Shown: positions 1-7,100 of the stretch, piece after piece
How the letters are laid out: each line of letters starts with the position of its first letter
Position numbering within the stretch: position 1 is the first letter of the stretch
NCBI GenBank assembly: GCA_947461495.1
Contig: CANHLV010000017.1
Location: forward strand, 1 to 13,839
Source of the DNA: Chitinophagaceae bacterium
GTDB lineage: Bacteria; Bacteroidota; Bacteroidia; Chitinophagales; Chitinophagaceae
DNA length: 13,839 bases
Reading direction: 5' to 3'
The notes under the pieces: model-generated
Told to the model about the DNA's origin: nothing
What the model saw: only the letters and a program-made list of their open reading frames with translations
Database searches by the model: none
Made by a program: the position numbers and the translations under genes

Positions 1-45
1 ATGAAGTACCCCTGATACTCAGCGTTCACAAAAAAACAAATTAGT

Positions 46-1095
46 ATGGCAACCAAAAAACCAGTAGCCAAGTCTGCAAAAAAATCAGCCCCTTCAAAAA
101 AAGTGGCTCCTAAGCCTGTAAAAAAATCAGCCCCGGTTAAAAAAGCGGTAAAACCAGCTCCTAAAAAAGCTGCTAAGCCAGCACCGAAACCGGTTGCCAA
201 AAAACCTGTTGTGAAAAAACCTGCAGCTAAACCAGCTCCAAAACCAGTTGCGAAAAAAGCAGCTCCTGTAAAAAAAGCAGCTCCAGCTAAAAAAGTTGTT
301 GTTGCAAAACCAGTTGCGAAAAAAGCAGCTCCTGTAAAAAAAGCAGCTCCAGCTCCAGCTAAAAAAGTTGTTGTTGCTAAGCCAGTTGCAAAAAAAGCAG
401 CTCTAGCTCCTGTTAAAAAAGTGGCTGCTGCAAAACCGGCTCCGGCACCTGTAAAAAAGGTTGCGGAAGTAAAAAAGCCAGCTCCTGCACCTGCTCCAGT
501 TGTTAAAGAAAGAAAACAAGAGCCTGTAAAAGCTCCTGCACCTAAAGCGATAGTTAAACCCAATCAACTCATCAAAGCAAGTGTTAAGAATCCTAAGGAT
601 ATCAAAATACCTGCTCCAAAACCCGTAGCCTTGCCAAAAATAAATACAAAAACATCTCGTACTTATCAGCCGGATTTTACCAAATCAGTTCTTGATCAGC
701 AAAAAAATGATCCAGGAGCTCCAATGGCCAGATATTCTGATAATGAATTAATGGAATTCAAAGAATTGATATACAGAAAACTTGAAGCCGCTAAAAAAGA
801 ACTAAATTATTTACAAGGTTTAATTACCCGTAAAGACGAAACAGGTGGCGACGAAAGTGAAAACAGATATATGACCATGGAAGATGGCAGTTTAAGCATG
901 GAAAGAGAACAACTTAGCCAAATGGCAAGTCGTCAGATTACTTTCATAGACCATCTTGAAAAAGCCTTAATGCGCATCGAAAACAAAACCTACGGTGTTT
1001 GCAGAGTTACTGGTAAACTAATCGACAAAGCAAGATTAAGAGCCGTTCCTCATGCTACATTGAGCATCGAAGCGAAAATGGGGATTGTTAAATAA
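46..1095 (+). CDS. DksA/TraR-like protein with long Ala/Lys/Pro-rich N-terminal tail
   Basis: The last ~120 of 349 residues (from about residue 227) match the DksA/TraR family: a helical, coiled-coil-like stretch (about 232-305), then the family's C-terminal motif starting YGVC at residue 316. DksA-family proteins bind RNA polymerase through the secondary channel and modulate initiation. The zinc site is not intact: C319 is present, but the other three canonical cysteine positions are T322, S340 and A343, so classical zinc binding is not expected. I could not find a convincing DxxDxA tip motif. Residues 1-140 contain only Ala, Lys, Pro, Val, Ser, Thr, Leu and Met, with the first acidic residue at E141; this tail resembles histone H1/AlgP-type DNA-binding tails. 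The start at 46 has no clear Shine-Dalgarno sequence, as is usual in Bacteroidota. The family call is firm; RNA polymerase or DNA binding by this protein is inference. A terminator follows at 1154-1185. Confidence 0.85.
   Translation: MATKKPVAKSAKKSAPSKKVAPKPVKKSAPVKKAVKPAPKKAAKPAPKPVAKKPVVKKPAAKPAPKPVAKKAAPVKKAAPAKKVVVAKPVAKKAAPVKKAAPAPAKKVVVAKPVAKKAALAPVKKVAAAKPAPAPVKKVAEVKKPAPAPAPVVKERKQEPVKAPAPKAIVKPNQLIKASVKNPKDIKIPAPKPVALPKINTKTSRTYQPDFTKSVLDQQKNDPGAPMARYSDNELMEFKELIYRKLEAAKKELNYLQGLITRKDETGGDESENRYMTMEDGSLSMEREQLSQMASRQITFIDHLEKALMRIENKTYGVCRVTGKLIDKARLRAVPHATLSIEAKMGIVK
240..431 (+). repeat. In-frame tandem repeat inside the Ala/Lys/Pro tail
   Basis: Positions 240-305 (66 bp) and 306-377 (72 bp) are identical except for one 6-bp insertion (CCAGCT, encoding Ala-Pro) in the second copy. 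A third, degenerate copy runs from 378 to about 431. All units and the insertion are multiples of three, so copy-number change alters tail length without breaking the frame. Near-identity at the nucleotide level implies recent duplication rather than only selection on amino acid composition. Confidence 0.85.
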
Positions 1096-1153
1096 TTAGA
1101 CAATTTGATGATGGGTTAATTTGATAATTAGTTACATCGTAATAAAAAATACA

Positions 1154-1185
1154 GCACCGGTCTTATGGCCGGTGTTTTTTGTTTT
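1154..1185 (+). terminator. Rho-independent terminator after the DksA-like gene
   Basis: An 8-bp stem, CACCGGTC (1155-1162) with GGCCGGTG (1167-1174) including one G-T wobble, closes a TTAT loop. It is followed by six T, one G and four T (1175-1185). It sits 59 bp after the stop codon at 1095. Read on the minus strand the same stem is followed by an A/T-rich stretch containing a T run, so it may also stop transcription coming from the convergent exporter gene. Confidence 0.85.
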
Positions 1186-1273
1186 ATGAATAGCGCAGGA
1201 CTCCAAACCGGTACTATCGTTTCCAGTCTGTTGCAACTCCATTAGAAATAATTTGTGAATTCGTGGTTAACCA

Positions 1274-1302
1274 ACTTCCCCCTTTGGGGGATTGAGGGGG
1301 CT
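1274..1302 (-). repeat. G/C-rich hairpin-forming motif abutting the exporter stop codon
   Basis: Read on the minus strand, the stop codon at 1305-1303 runs directly into AGCCCCCTCAATCC, then CCCCCAAAGGGGG (a 5-bp stem with a 3-base loop, 1290-1278 on this strand) and AAG. No T run follows, so it is not a classical terminator. A shorter relative follows the stop of the E2 gene at 13002. It stands out from the surrounding AT-rich DNA and looks like a dispersed intergenic repeat. Confidence 0.55.
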
Positions 1303-3111
1303 TTATCTCACCTCCTGCATTTCCACCAACTTTTGATATATTCCATTTTGCTTGATAAGCTGATCGTGAGTGCCTCTTTCTGCAATTTCTCCTTTATTTA
1401 GTACGATAATTTCATCAGCATGACGGATTGTACTCAATCTGTGAGCAATTACAATAGATGTTCTATTCGTCATTAGGTTGTTGATGGCATCCTGCACCAG
1501 TCTTTCGCTTTCGGTATCCAAAGAGGAAGTGGCTTCATCAAGGATAAGAATCGGCGGATTTTTTAATACAGCTCTTGCAATGGTCATGCGCTGGCGCTCG
1601 CCTCCACTAAGTTTTGAGCCGCGATCACCGATATTGGTTTCATAGCCTTTTTCCTTTTTACGAATAAATGAATCTGCATTTGCAATTTTTGCAGCTTCTA
1701 TAATTTTATCCATATCTGTATTTTCCATGCCCAATGCAATGTTATTGGCTATGCTATCATTAAACAAAATAGGCTCTTGTGTTACGATACTAATCAAATT
1801 TCTTAATGAGTGCAAGGAATAATCTTTGATATTAATACCATCAACCAAAATTTCTCCATCACTCACATCATGAAATCTTGGGACCAGATCAGCAAGTGTT
1901 GATTTACCGGCACCACTGCTTCCGACCAATGCTATTGTTTTACCTTTTTCTATTTTCAGATTGATATTTTTGAGAATAGCTGTGTCTTCATAATAGAAAC
2001 TCACATTCCTGAACTCTATGGATTGATTAAAAGAGTCAATGATTTTACCATTTGGATTTTCATCAACTGTAATGGGTGCTTTTAATACCTGTTCAATTCT
2101 TTCAATGGCAGCAGCTCCTTTTTGCATGTTACTGAAAGCCGCTGAGATGGATTTTACAGGGTCGATAACATTGTAAAACAAACCCATATAAGTTAAAAAC
2201 AAAGCACCATTCATAGCTATTTCATGAGACAACACCAATCTTCCACCAAACCATAAAATGCCTGCAAAGATGCTCACTCCCATCAGTTCACTCATCGGAG
2301 ATGCGAGATCTCTTTTGTATCCAACCTGATTTCTTGCCAGCAAAAATTCATCGCTAATATCCTGAAATTTTTGTTTTAATTTTTTTTCTACATTAAAGGC
2401 TTTAATAACCCTAAGACCACCTAATGTCTCGTCTATTGTTGAAAATGTTTCTCCACTTTTTTCAGACACTTTCATCGACTGCCTCTTTAATGATCTGCTG
2501 ACACGACCGATGATAAAGCCCATTACAGGAAGACAAAGCAGAATAAAAATAGTGAGCTTTGGACTGATATAAAACAAAACGATAAGATTGATTAATATAG
2601 ACATTGGATCTTTTAGCCAACCTTCGAGTGTTCCTATTACCGATATTTCTACCTCCACAACATCATTAGTCATTCGACTCATCATATCTCCTTTTCTTTG
2701 TTCAGTAAAATACCCAATCGGTAAACTTAATATTTTATCATACATCTCAATTCTTAATCTGTTTGTAATAGCATGCTTTACTGGTCCCAATGTTCTCAAG
2801 GAAAAGTAGAGAAATAAGTTTTTTAGAAAAATAGAAACGACAATCATTACACAAACAATGCTCAAAGCAAAAAATGAATCGCCTGATTGAATCAAATTTG
2901 TGAGATATGCATTCACCCACTGCATTGCGGCGTTACTCTTTATGGTAGTCGTGGTAGCGGCATTTACACCAAATAAAAGTTGTAAAAAAGGGAATAACAT
3001 CGCCAGAGATATTACCGAAAAAAGAATCGATAATAGAATAGTAAAAATATAGCTGGCAATTGAAGATTTGTATGTACTCAGATAACTGAAAATCCTTGAA
3101 TATCTTTTCAT
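1303..3111 (-). CDS. msbA: MsbA-type ABC transporter, fused permease and ATPase (probable lipid A/lipid flippase)
   Basis: A 602-residue half-transporter with an ABC type I exporter membrane domain (about residues 15-340, six predicted membrane helices) followed by a nucleotide-binding domain (about 365-602). The ATPase motifs are all intact: Walker A GSSGAGKST at 397-405, Q-loop Q445, signature LSGGE at 501-505, Walker B ILILDE ending in the catalytic E526, and H-loop H557. Length and domain order match MsbA, which flips lipid A-core across the inner membrane as a homodimer. Other exporters of this class (multidrug or peptide) look alike, so the substrate is inferred. The gene is divergent from rbfA across 56 bp and convergent with the DksA-like gene. 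On its own strand a TTACTTTGC element (3136-3128) lies close to the start, implying a short leader. Confidence 0.85.
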   Translation of the reverse strand: MKRYSRIFSYLSTYKSSIASYIFTILLSILFSVISLAMLFPFLQLLFGVNAATTTTIKSNAAMQWVNAYLTNLIQSGDSFFALSIVCVMIVVSIFLKNLFLYFSLRTLGPVKHAITNRLRIEMYDKILSLPIGYFTEQRKGDMMSRMTNDVVEVEISVIGTLEGWLKDPMSILINLIVLFYISPKLTIFILLCLPVMGFIIGRVSRSLKRQSMKVSEKSGETFSTIDETLGGLRVIKAFNVEKKLKQKFQDISDEFLLARNQVGYKRDLASPMSELMGVSIFAGILWFGGRLVLSHEIAMNGALFLTYMGLFYNVIDPVKSISAAFSNMQKGAAAIERIEQVLKAPITVDENPNGKIIDSFNQSIEFRNVSFYYEDTAILKNINLKIEKGKTIALVGSSGAGKSTLADLVPRFHDVSDGEILVDGINIKDYSLHSLRNLISIVTQEPILFNDSIANNIALGMENTDMDKIIEAAKIANADSFIRKKEKGYETNIGDRGSKLSGGERQRMTIARAVLKNPPILILDEATSSLDTESERLVQDAINNLMTNRTSIVIAHRLSTIRHADEIIVLNKGEIAERGTHDQLIKQNGIYQKLVEMQEVR

Positions 3112-3167
3112 TTTAAAATTAGTAACAGCAAAGTAACTAATTTTACAACTAATAAAATGCGAAACTC
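3112..3167. promoter_or_regulatory. Divergent promoter spacer between the exporter and rbfA
   Basis: A 56-bp AT-rich spacer. On the minus strand, TTACTTTGC at 3136-3128 resembles the Bacteroidota -7 element (TAnnTTTG with one mismatch). On the plus strand, TAATTTTA at 3138-3145 matches seven of eight positions and lies 22 bp before the rbfA start. No good TTTG -33 element is visible for either. The two elements nearly overlap, so the two genes may compete for polymerase. Confidence 0.4.
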
Positions 3168-3545
3168 ATGATTGAAGGAAAAAGACAGAAGCAGGTAGCA
3201 GCTGTATTGGAAAAAGAAATGAATGATATTTTTCAAAGATTAGGTCTTACCATGATTGATGGTGGTATGGTTTCTATTGCAGGCGTAAAAATAACTCCTG
3301 ACCTTTTTGATGCCAGGATTTATTTGAGTTTTTTCAAAGTCAGGGATGCCGTAGTTGCCCTTCAAATGATTAAAGACAGAAGCTTTGAAATTAAAAAAGA
3401 GCTGACTTCTCGAGTGAGACACCAATTGCGTTCTATGCCTCAACTTACTTTCTATATTGATGATACACTTGATTATGTTGATAAAATTGAGCAATTGTTT
3501 AAAGAAATAAAAACATCAGAAGAGCAAAACAAACCCAAAAAATAA
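3168..3545 (+). CDS. rbfA: Ribosome-binding factor A
   Basis: A 125-residue protein of the usual RbfA size. It begins with the family's N-terminal helix (RQKQVAAVLEKEM, residues 6-18), followed by the beta-alpha-alpha-beta pattern of a type II KH fold, including the ITPDLFDARIYLSFF segment and the LRSMPQLTFYIDDTLDY segment. RbfA binds the 30S subunit near the 5' end of 16S rRNA and helps mature it. The last ~15 residues are a charged, probably disordered Lys/Glu tail. The start at 3168 gives the canonical N-terminus. The next gene starts 8 bp after the stop, so rbfA and the permease are probably co-transcribed. Recognition is confident. Confidence 0.95.
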   Translation: MIEGKRQKQVAAVLEKEMNDIFQRLGLTMIDGGMVSIAGVKITPDLFDARIYLSFFKVRDAVVALQMIKDRSFEIKKELTSRVRHQLRSMPQLTFYIDDTLDYVDKIEQLFKEIKTSEEQNKPKK

Positions 3546-3552
3546 TCTCCGG

Positions 3553-4773
3553 ATGTATCTCAATTTTGCCTGGCGATATTTTAATGCAAAAAAATCAGCA
3601 AATGCCATCAATATCATTGCTTGGGTAACCACTGGTGTTATAGCATTTGCAACTTGCTGTCAGATACTGGTATTGAGCGTTTATAATGGGTTTGAAGACC
3701 TTGTAAAATCATTATATTCATCTTTCTACACTGACTTAAAAATTGTGCCTGAAACCGGAAAGACTTTTTTTTTGAGTCCTGATAAAATCAAACAACTAAA
3801 AAATATCCATCAAATTAGCGGAATTTCCTTCATTGCAGAAGAAAAAGCATTACTTCAAAATGGTACCTTTCAGTCGGTAATTCAATTAAAAGGTGTTGAC
3901 AACAATTTCAATAATGTATCAGGTCTACCCAAAAGAATTACGAAAGGTAATTTCAACATAGGTAATGCAGAAAATCCTTTAATGGTTGTAGGATCGGGTG
4001 TACAATACGCATCAGGAATTAGACTTAGTAATGAATTCGGCGAAGAAAAAATGGCAGTAATTTTACCTAAGTCTAGGGTTTCCGACAATGACCCGTTACA
4101 ATCATTGAGCGAAGGCATCATCAGTCCTGCAGGTGTTTTTTCAGTTCAACAAGAATTTGACAATGCCTATGCTATTACCAATATTGATTTTGTAAAACAA
4201 CAAACGGGTTTATCAAATGATGAATATGCAGCAGCAGAAATAAAATTATTGAATGAAAAAGATGTGGTATTAGTTAAAAAAGAAATATTGAAAATTTTAG
4301 GTGAGGGATTTGTTGTTAAAAACAGGTATCAGCAAAACTCAAATCTTTACAATACTATGGAAACTGAAAAATGGGTAATATATGCTGTGCTTACCCTTAT
4401 ATTGATTATTGCGGCTTTTAATATGCTGAGTTCCTTAACTATGCTGGTGCTTGAAAAAAAACAGGATATTTCCATTTTGCAAAGTATGGGCGCTTCTAGT
4501 TTACAGATTAAAAAAATATTTTTAAGTGAAGGTCTGTTATTGGGAAGCATCGGTACATTTATCGGCGTAATTACAGCCTCTGTTATTTGCTATCTTCAGG
4601 TAACATTTAAGTTTATTAAAATAGGAGGTGCTTCTTTTTTAATTGATTATTTCCCTGTAAAATTTCTGGCAGTAGATTATATCATCGTAATATCAACAGC
4701 AATGCTAATTGTAATGATTTCCTCTTGGGCACCGGCTGCAAAAGCTTCGCGCCAATCTTTGGAATTGAAATGA
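3553..4773 (+). CDS. LolC/LolE-type ABC transporter permease (FtsX/MacB family)
   Basis: A 406-residue inner-membrane protein with the one-plus-three layout of the family: a membrane helix at about 19-44, a large periplasmic domain at about 45-272, then helices at about 274-298, 325-350 and 372-396. The FtsX core signature is clear: EKKQDISILQSMGAS at 301-315, then IFLSEGLLLGSIGTFIGV at 322-339. In Gram-negatives LolC/LolE works with the ATPase LolD to release lipoproteins from the inner membrane to the carrier LolA. No LolD-like ATPase lies next to it, so the partner must be encoded elsewhere. MacB-like or FtsX itself is less likely, because there is no fused ATPase and the length suits LolC/E. 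A T9 run (codons of TFFL near residue 71) is in frame and harmless. It follows rbfA by 7 bp and is convergent with the transketolase gene. Confidence 0.85.
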   Translation: MYLNFAWRYFNAKKSANAINIIAWVTTGVIAFATCCQILVLSVYNGFEDLVKSLYSSFYTDLKIVPETGKTFFLSPDKIKQLKNIHQISGISFIAEEKALLQNGTFQSVIQLKGVDNNFNNVSGLPKRITKGNFNIGNAENPLMVVGSGVQYASGIRLSNEFGEEKMAVILPKSRVSDNDPLQSLSEGIISPAGVFSVQQEFDNAYAITNIDFVKQQTGLSNDEYAAAEIKLLNEKDVVLVKKEILKILGEGFVVKNRYQQNSNLYNTMETEKWVIYAVLTLILIIAAFNMLSSLTMLVLEKKQDISILQSMGASSLQIKKIFLSEGLLLGSIGTFIGVITASVICYLQVTFKFIKIGGASFLIDYFPVKFLAVDYIIVISTAMLIVMISSWAPAAKASRQSLELK

Positions 4774-4798
4774 TTAGAAATTTCTTTACCGACTTCTT

Positions 4799-5632
4799 TT
4801 AATAATCTCCAATAGTTTCAGGAAGTTGGTCTAATGCTCTTTTCAATTGTTCATCATTAGGAGCGATGCCATGCCATTCGTGAGTGCCTTCCATGAAATC
4901 AATGCCTTTACCCATGATGGTTTTCATCAAAATAACAACTGGTTTGCCATTTCCAAGCATTGATTTTGCTTTGGCCAATCCAGCCACCACTTCATCCATA
5001 TCATTGCCATCCATTTCCATCACTAACCAATCGAATGCTTCAAATTTGGCTCTTAAATTTCCTAAGCCAAGAACTTTATCTGTAGAACCATCAATCTGCT
5101 GACCATTACAGTCAATGGTAGCAATAAGATTATCAATTTTATTATGTGCAGCAAAAAGTACAGCTTCCCAGTTTTGTCCTTCATCCAATTCCCCATCACC
5201 ATGCAATGAATAAACGACATGGTTATCATTATTTAATTTCTTTGCTATTGCAGCTCCTGCAGCTACACTTAACCCTTGACCTAATGAACCGCTAGCCATT
5301 CTTACTCCTGGTAAATGTTCATGAGTAGTAGGATGACCTTGTAAGCGAGAATTCAACTTTCTGAAAGTTGATAACTCATTAACAGGAAAATATCCACTTC
5401 TAGACAAACAACTATAAAAAACAGGTGAAATATGACCATTACTCAGAAAAAAAACATCTTCGCCTATACCATCCATGGTAAAATCAGTTTTGTGATTCAT
5501 TACCTGAAAATACAAAGCTGTCATAAAATCAGCGCAACCTAATGACCCGCCTGGATGCCCACTTTGCACTGCATGCACCATTCTTACTATGTCTCTTCTT
5601 ACTTGTGTTGCTGTTTCTTGTAGCGTTGCCAT
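4799..5632 (-). CDS. Transketolase, N-terminal (ThDP pyrophosphate-binding) subunit
   Basis: A 277-residue protein covering only the first third to half of a full transketolase. Motifs seen: SGHPGGS at 24-30, the RMASGSLGQGLS segment at 111-122, the thiamine diphosphate/metal motif GDGELDEGQNWEA at 145-157, and DCNGQQIDG at 174-182. This is the size of genuine split transketolase N-subunits, and the C-terminus ends cleanly, so it is not a truncated gene. The enzyme transfers two-carbon units between sugar phosphates in the pentose phosphate pathway and needs a C-terminal partner supplying the pyrimidine-binding domain. That partner is not adjacent: the downstream neighbour is the convergent permease (25 bp away) and the upstream neighbour is divergent. 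A textbook promoter lies just upstream at 5688-5658. Confidence 0.93.
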   Translation of the reverse strand: MATLQETATQVRRDIVRMVHAVQSGHPGGSLGCADFMTALYFQVMNHKTDFTMDGIGEDVFFLSNGHISPVFYSCLSRSGYFPVNELSTFRKLNSRLQGHPTTHEHLPGVRMASGSLGQGLSVAAGAAIAKKLNNDNHVVYSLHGDGELDEGQNWEAVLFAAHNKIDNLIATIDCNGQQIDGSTDKVLGLGNLRAKFEAFDWLVMEMDGNDMDEVVAGLAKAKSMLGNGKPVVILMKTIMGKGIDFMEGTHEWHGIAPNDEQLKRALDQLPETIGDY

Positions 5633-5657
5633 AATTATTTTGTTTATAATTTGCCCG

Positions 5658-5688
5658 CAAACCTAAAGTAATTAATATCAAGTGCAAA
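5658..5688 (-). promoter_or_regulatory. Bacteroidota-type promoter of the transketolase subunit gene
   Basis: On the minus strand, TTTG (5688-5685) is followed by exactly 19 bases and then TAGGTTTG (5665-5658), matching the Bacteroidota consensus TTTG-N19-TAnnTTTG at every specified base. The -7 element ends 25 bp before the start codon at 5632. This is the best promoter in the window and the strongest single piece of sequence evidence for the phylum. Confidence 0.75.
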
Positions 5689-5850
5689 GAAAAATTATTC
5701 AATCTCAAGTTGATTTCAAATAATTTAATCCCTGATTTATTTTAAAAATAGCTTAACATTGTAGAGATAAATTGAAATTTTCGGTTTTTGATTATTTTAA
5801 TGTTTATTTATATTACATTTTTTTTTATTCATTAACTGAAACATTATTGA

Positions 5851-5858
5851 TACTTTTG
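5851..5858 (+). promoter_or_regulatory. Probable -7 element for the WecA-like gene
   Basis: TACTTTTG matches the TAnnTTTG consensus, 24 bp before the start at 5883. There is no TTTG at the expected -33 distance; that region is T/A-rich. The rest of the 250-bp divergent spacer (5633-5882) is very AT-rich, with a T9 run around 5818-5826, and I see no other feature in it. Confidence 0.5.
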
Positions 5859-5882
5859 TGATGAAGGATTAATCACTCATTC

Positions 5883-7016
5883 ATGGACAATATTTTATTG
5901 AGCGGAGGGCTTTCTTTTTTAATAACTTTTTTTTCCATCCCTGTAATTATCCAAGTTGCAAAGGAGAAAAAGTTATTTGATGAACCTGACGACAGAAAAG
6001 TGCATAAAGCAGTAATTCCTACACTTGGTGGCTTGGGCATATTTGCTGGATTTGTTATGGCCACACTTTTAGGTGCGCCTCAATCGGCAAACTCTGAGCT
6101 CCAATATTTTATAGCTGCCGCTATAGTGATATTTTTTTTAGGATTAAAAGATGATATTCTAATACTTTCTGCGAGTAAAAAATTTTTAGGTCAAATCATT
6201 GCTGCTGGTATTCTTATTAAATTCGGTGCTGTTCAAATTACTAATATGCATGGCTTCATGGGTATTTACGGCATTCCAAATATGGCAAGTATTGTGCTTT
6301 CTATGTTCACTATTATTGTAATTACCAATTCTTTTAATCTTATTGATGGTGTTGATGGTTTGGCAGGGAGTCTGGGAATTTTAACAACTCTTGCTTTTGG
6401 CTCCTATTTTTTCTACATAGGCCAACTCACTTATGCGGTAATGGCTTTTGCGCTTTCGGGCAGTTTGATCAGTTTTTTAATTTATAATTTCCCTCCGGCC
6501 AAAATTTTCATGGGGGATACAGGTTCTTTACTTGTTGGACTTATCAATTCCATTCTTGTCATCAAATTTATCAATATCGCCGCTGATCCAAACTGCGTTT
6601 TGCATTTTGATTCAGCTCCTGCAATTGGGTTTGCTGTGATGATGATTCCATTATTTGATACTTTACGTGTATTTGGGCTTAGAATATTAAGTCGTCGATC
6701 TCCTTTCAGTCCAGACAGAAACCATATTCACCATTTTTTACTCGATTTAGGACTCAATCACAGAAGCACAACATTGATTTGTTTTGCGGCTAATTTTCTA
6801 TTTATTGTATTGGCAGTCTTGTTGCAAAAAATTGGCACCACTTTATTGTTGGGTTTATTGTTTTCCATTGGATTCTCAGCGACAGGTATCATCTATCAGC
6901 TCCGTCAGAAAAAAATCAAAAAGAAAATTGCTCAGGAATCTATAACCAGAGACAAAGAGCTACTCAGTGCCCATAAAATGCTGAATCTTGTTTCCGATGC
7001 AGCCGATATCGATTGA
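5883..7016 (+). CDS. WecA/TagO-type undecaprenyl-phosphate glycosyl-1-phosphate transferase
   Basis: A 377-residue polytopic membrane protein (about 10-11 predicted helices) of the MraY/WecA superfamily. Signature motifs in order: DDRKVH at 36-41, the Mg-binding aspartate pair D90-D91 in GLKDD, NSFNLIDGVDGLAG at 149-162, MGDTGS at 210-215, and the cytoplasmic SPDRNHIHH at 276-284. The HIHH form is typical of WecA/TagO rather than MraY. Such enzymes move a sugar-1-phosphate (commonly GlcNAc-1-P from UDP-GlcNAc) onto undecaprenyl phosphate as the first step of O-antigen, exopolysaccharide or other envelope glycan synthesis. The exact sugar cannot be read from sequence. There is no glycan cluster around it, so it stands alone as a housekeeping-style gene. 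The last ~45 residues form a charged cytoplasmic tail. Confidence 0.9.
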   Translation: MDNILLSGGLSFLITFFSIPVIIQVAKEKKLFDEPDDRKVHKAVIPTLGGLGIFAGFVMATLLGAPQSANSELQYFIAAAIVIFFLGLKDDILILSASKKFLGQIIAAGILIKFGAVQITNMHGFMGIYGIPNMASIVLSMFTIIVITNSFNLIDGVDGLAGSLGILTTLAFGSYFFYIGQLTYAVMAFALSGSLISFLIYNFPPAKIFMGDTGSLLVGLINSILVIKFINIAADPNCVLHFDSAPAIGFAVMMIPLFDTLRVFGLRILSRRSPFSPDRNHIHHFLLDLGLNHRSTTLICFAANFLFIVLAVLLQKIGTTLLLGLLFSIGFSATGIIYQLRQKKIKKKIAQESITRDKELLSAHKMLNLVSDAADID

Positions 7017-7075
7017 TTTTAGCCATCATTTCAACTTCTTCCATAAAAACTAGATTTTTTACCCTTAGTTTTTAA

Positions 7076-7083
7076 TAAATTTG
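7076..7083 (+). promoter_or_regulatory. Probable -7 element for frr
   Basis: TAAATTTG fits TAnnTTTG and ends 17 bp before the frr start at 7101. Upstream there is a T-rich stretch (7055-7060) but no exact TTTG -33 element. The 84-bp spacer after the WecA-like gene holds nothing else recognisable. Confidence 0.5.
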
Positions 7084-7100
7084 CTACAATTAAATTAATT

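Noticed and set aside
4799..5632. Transketolase that might be a frameshifted or truncated full-length gene
   Set aside because: The length, clean C-terminus and absence of any C-terminal transketolase sequence downstream fit a genuine split N-subunit.
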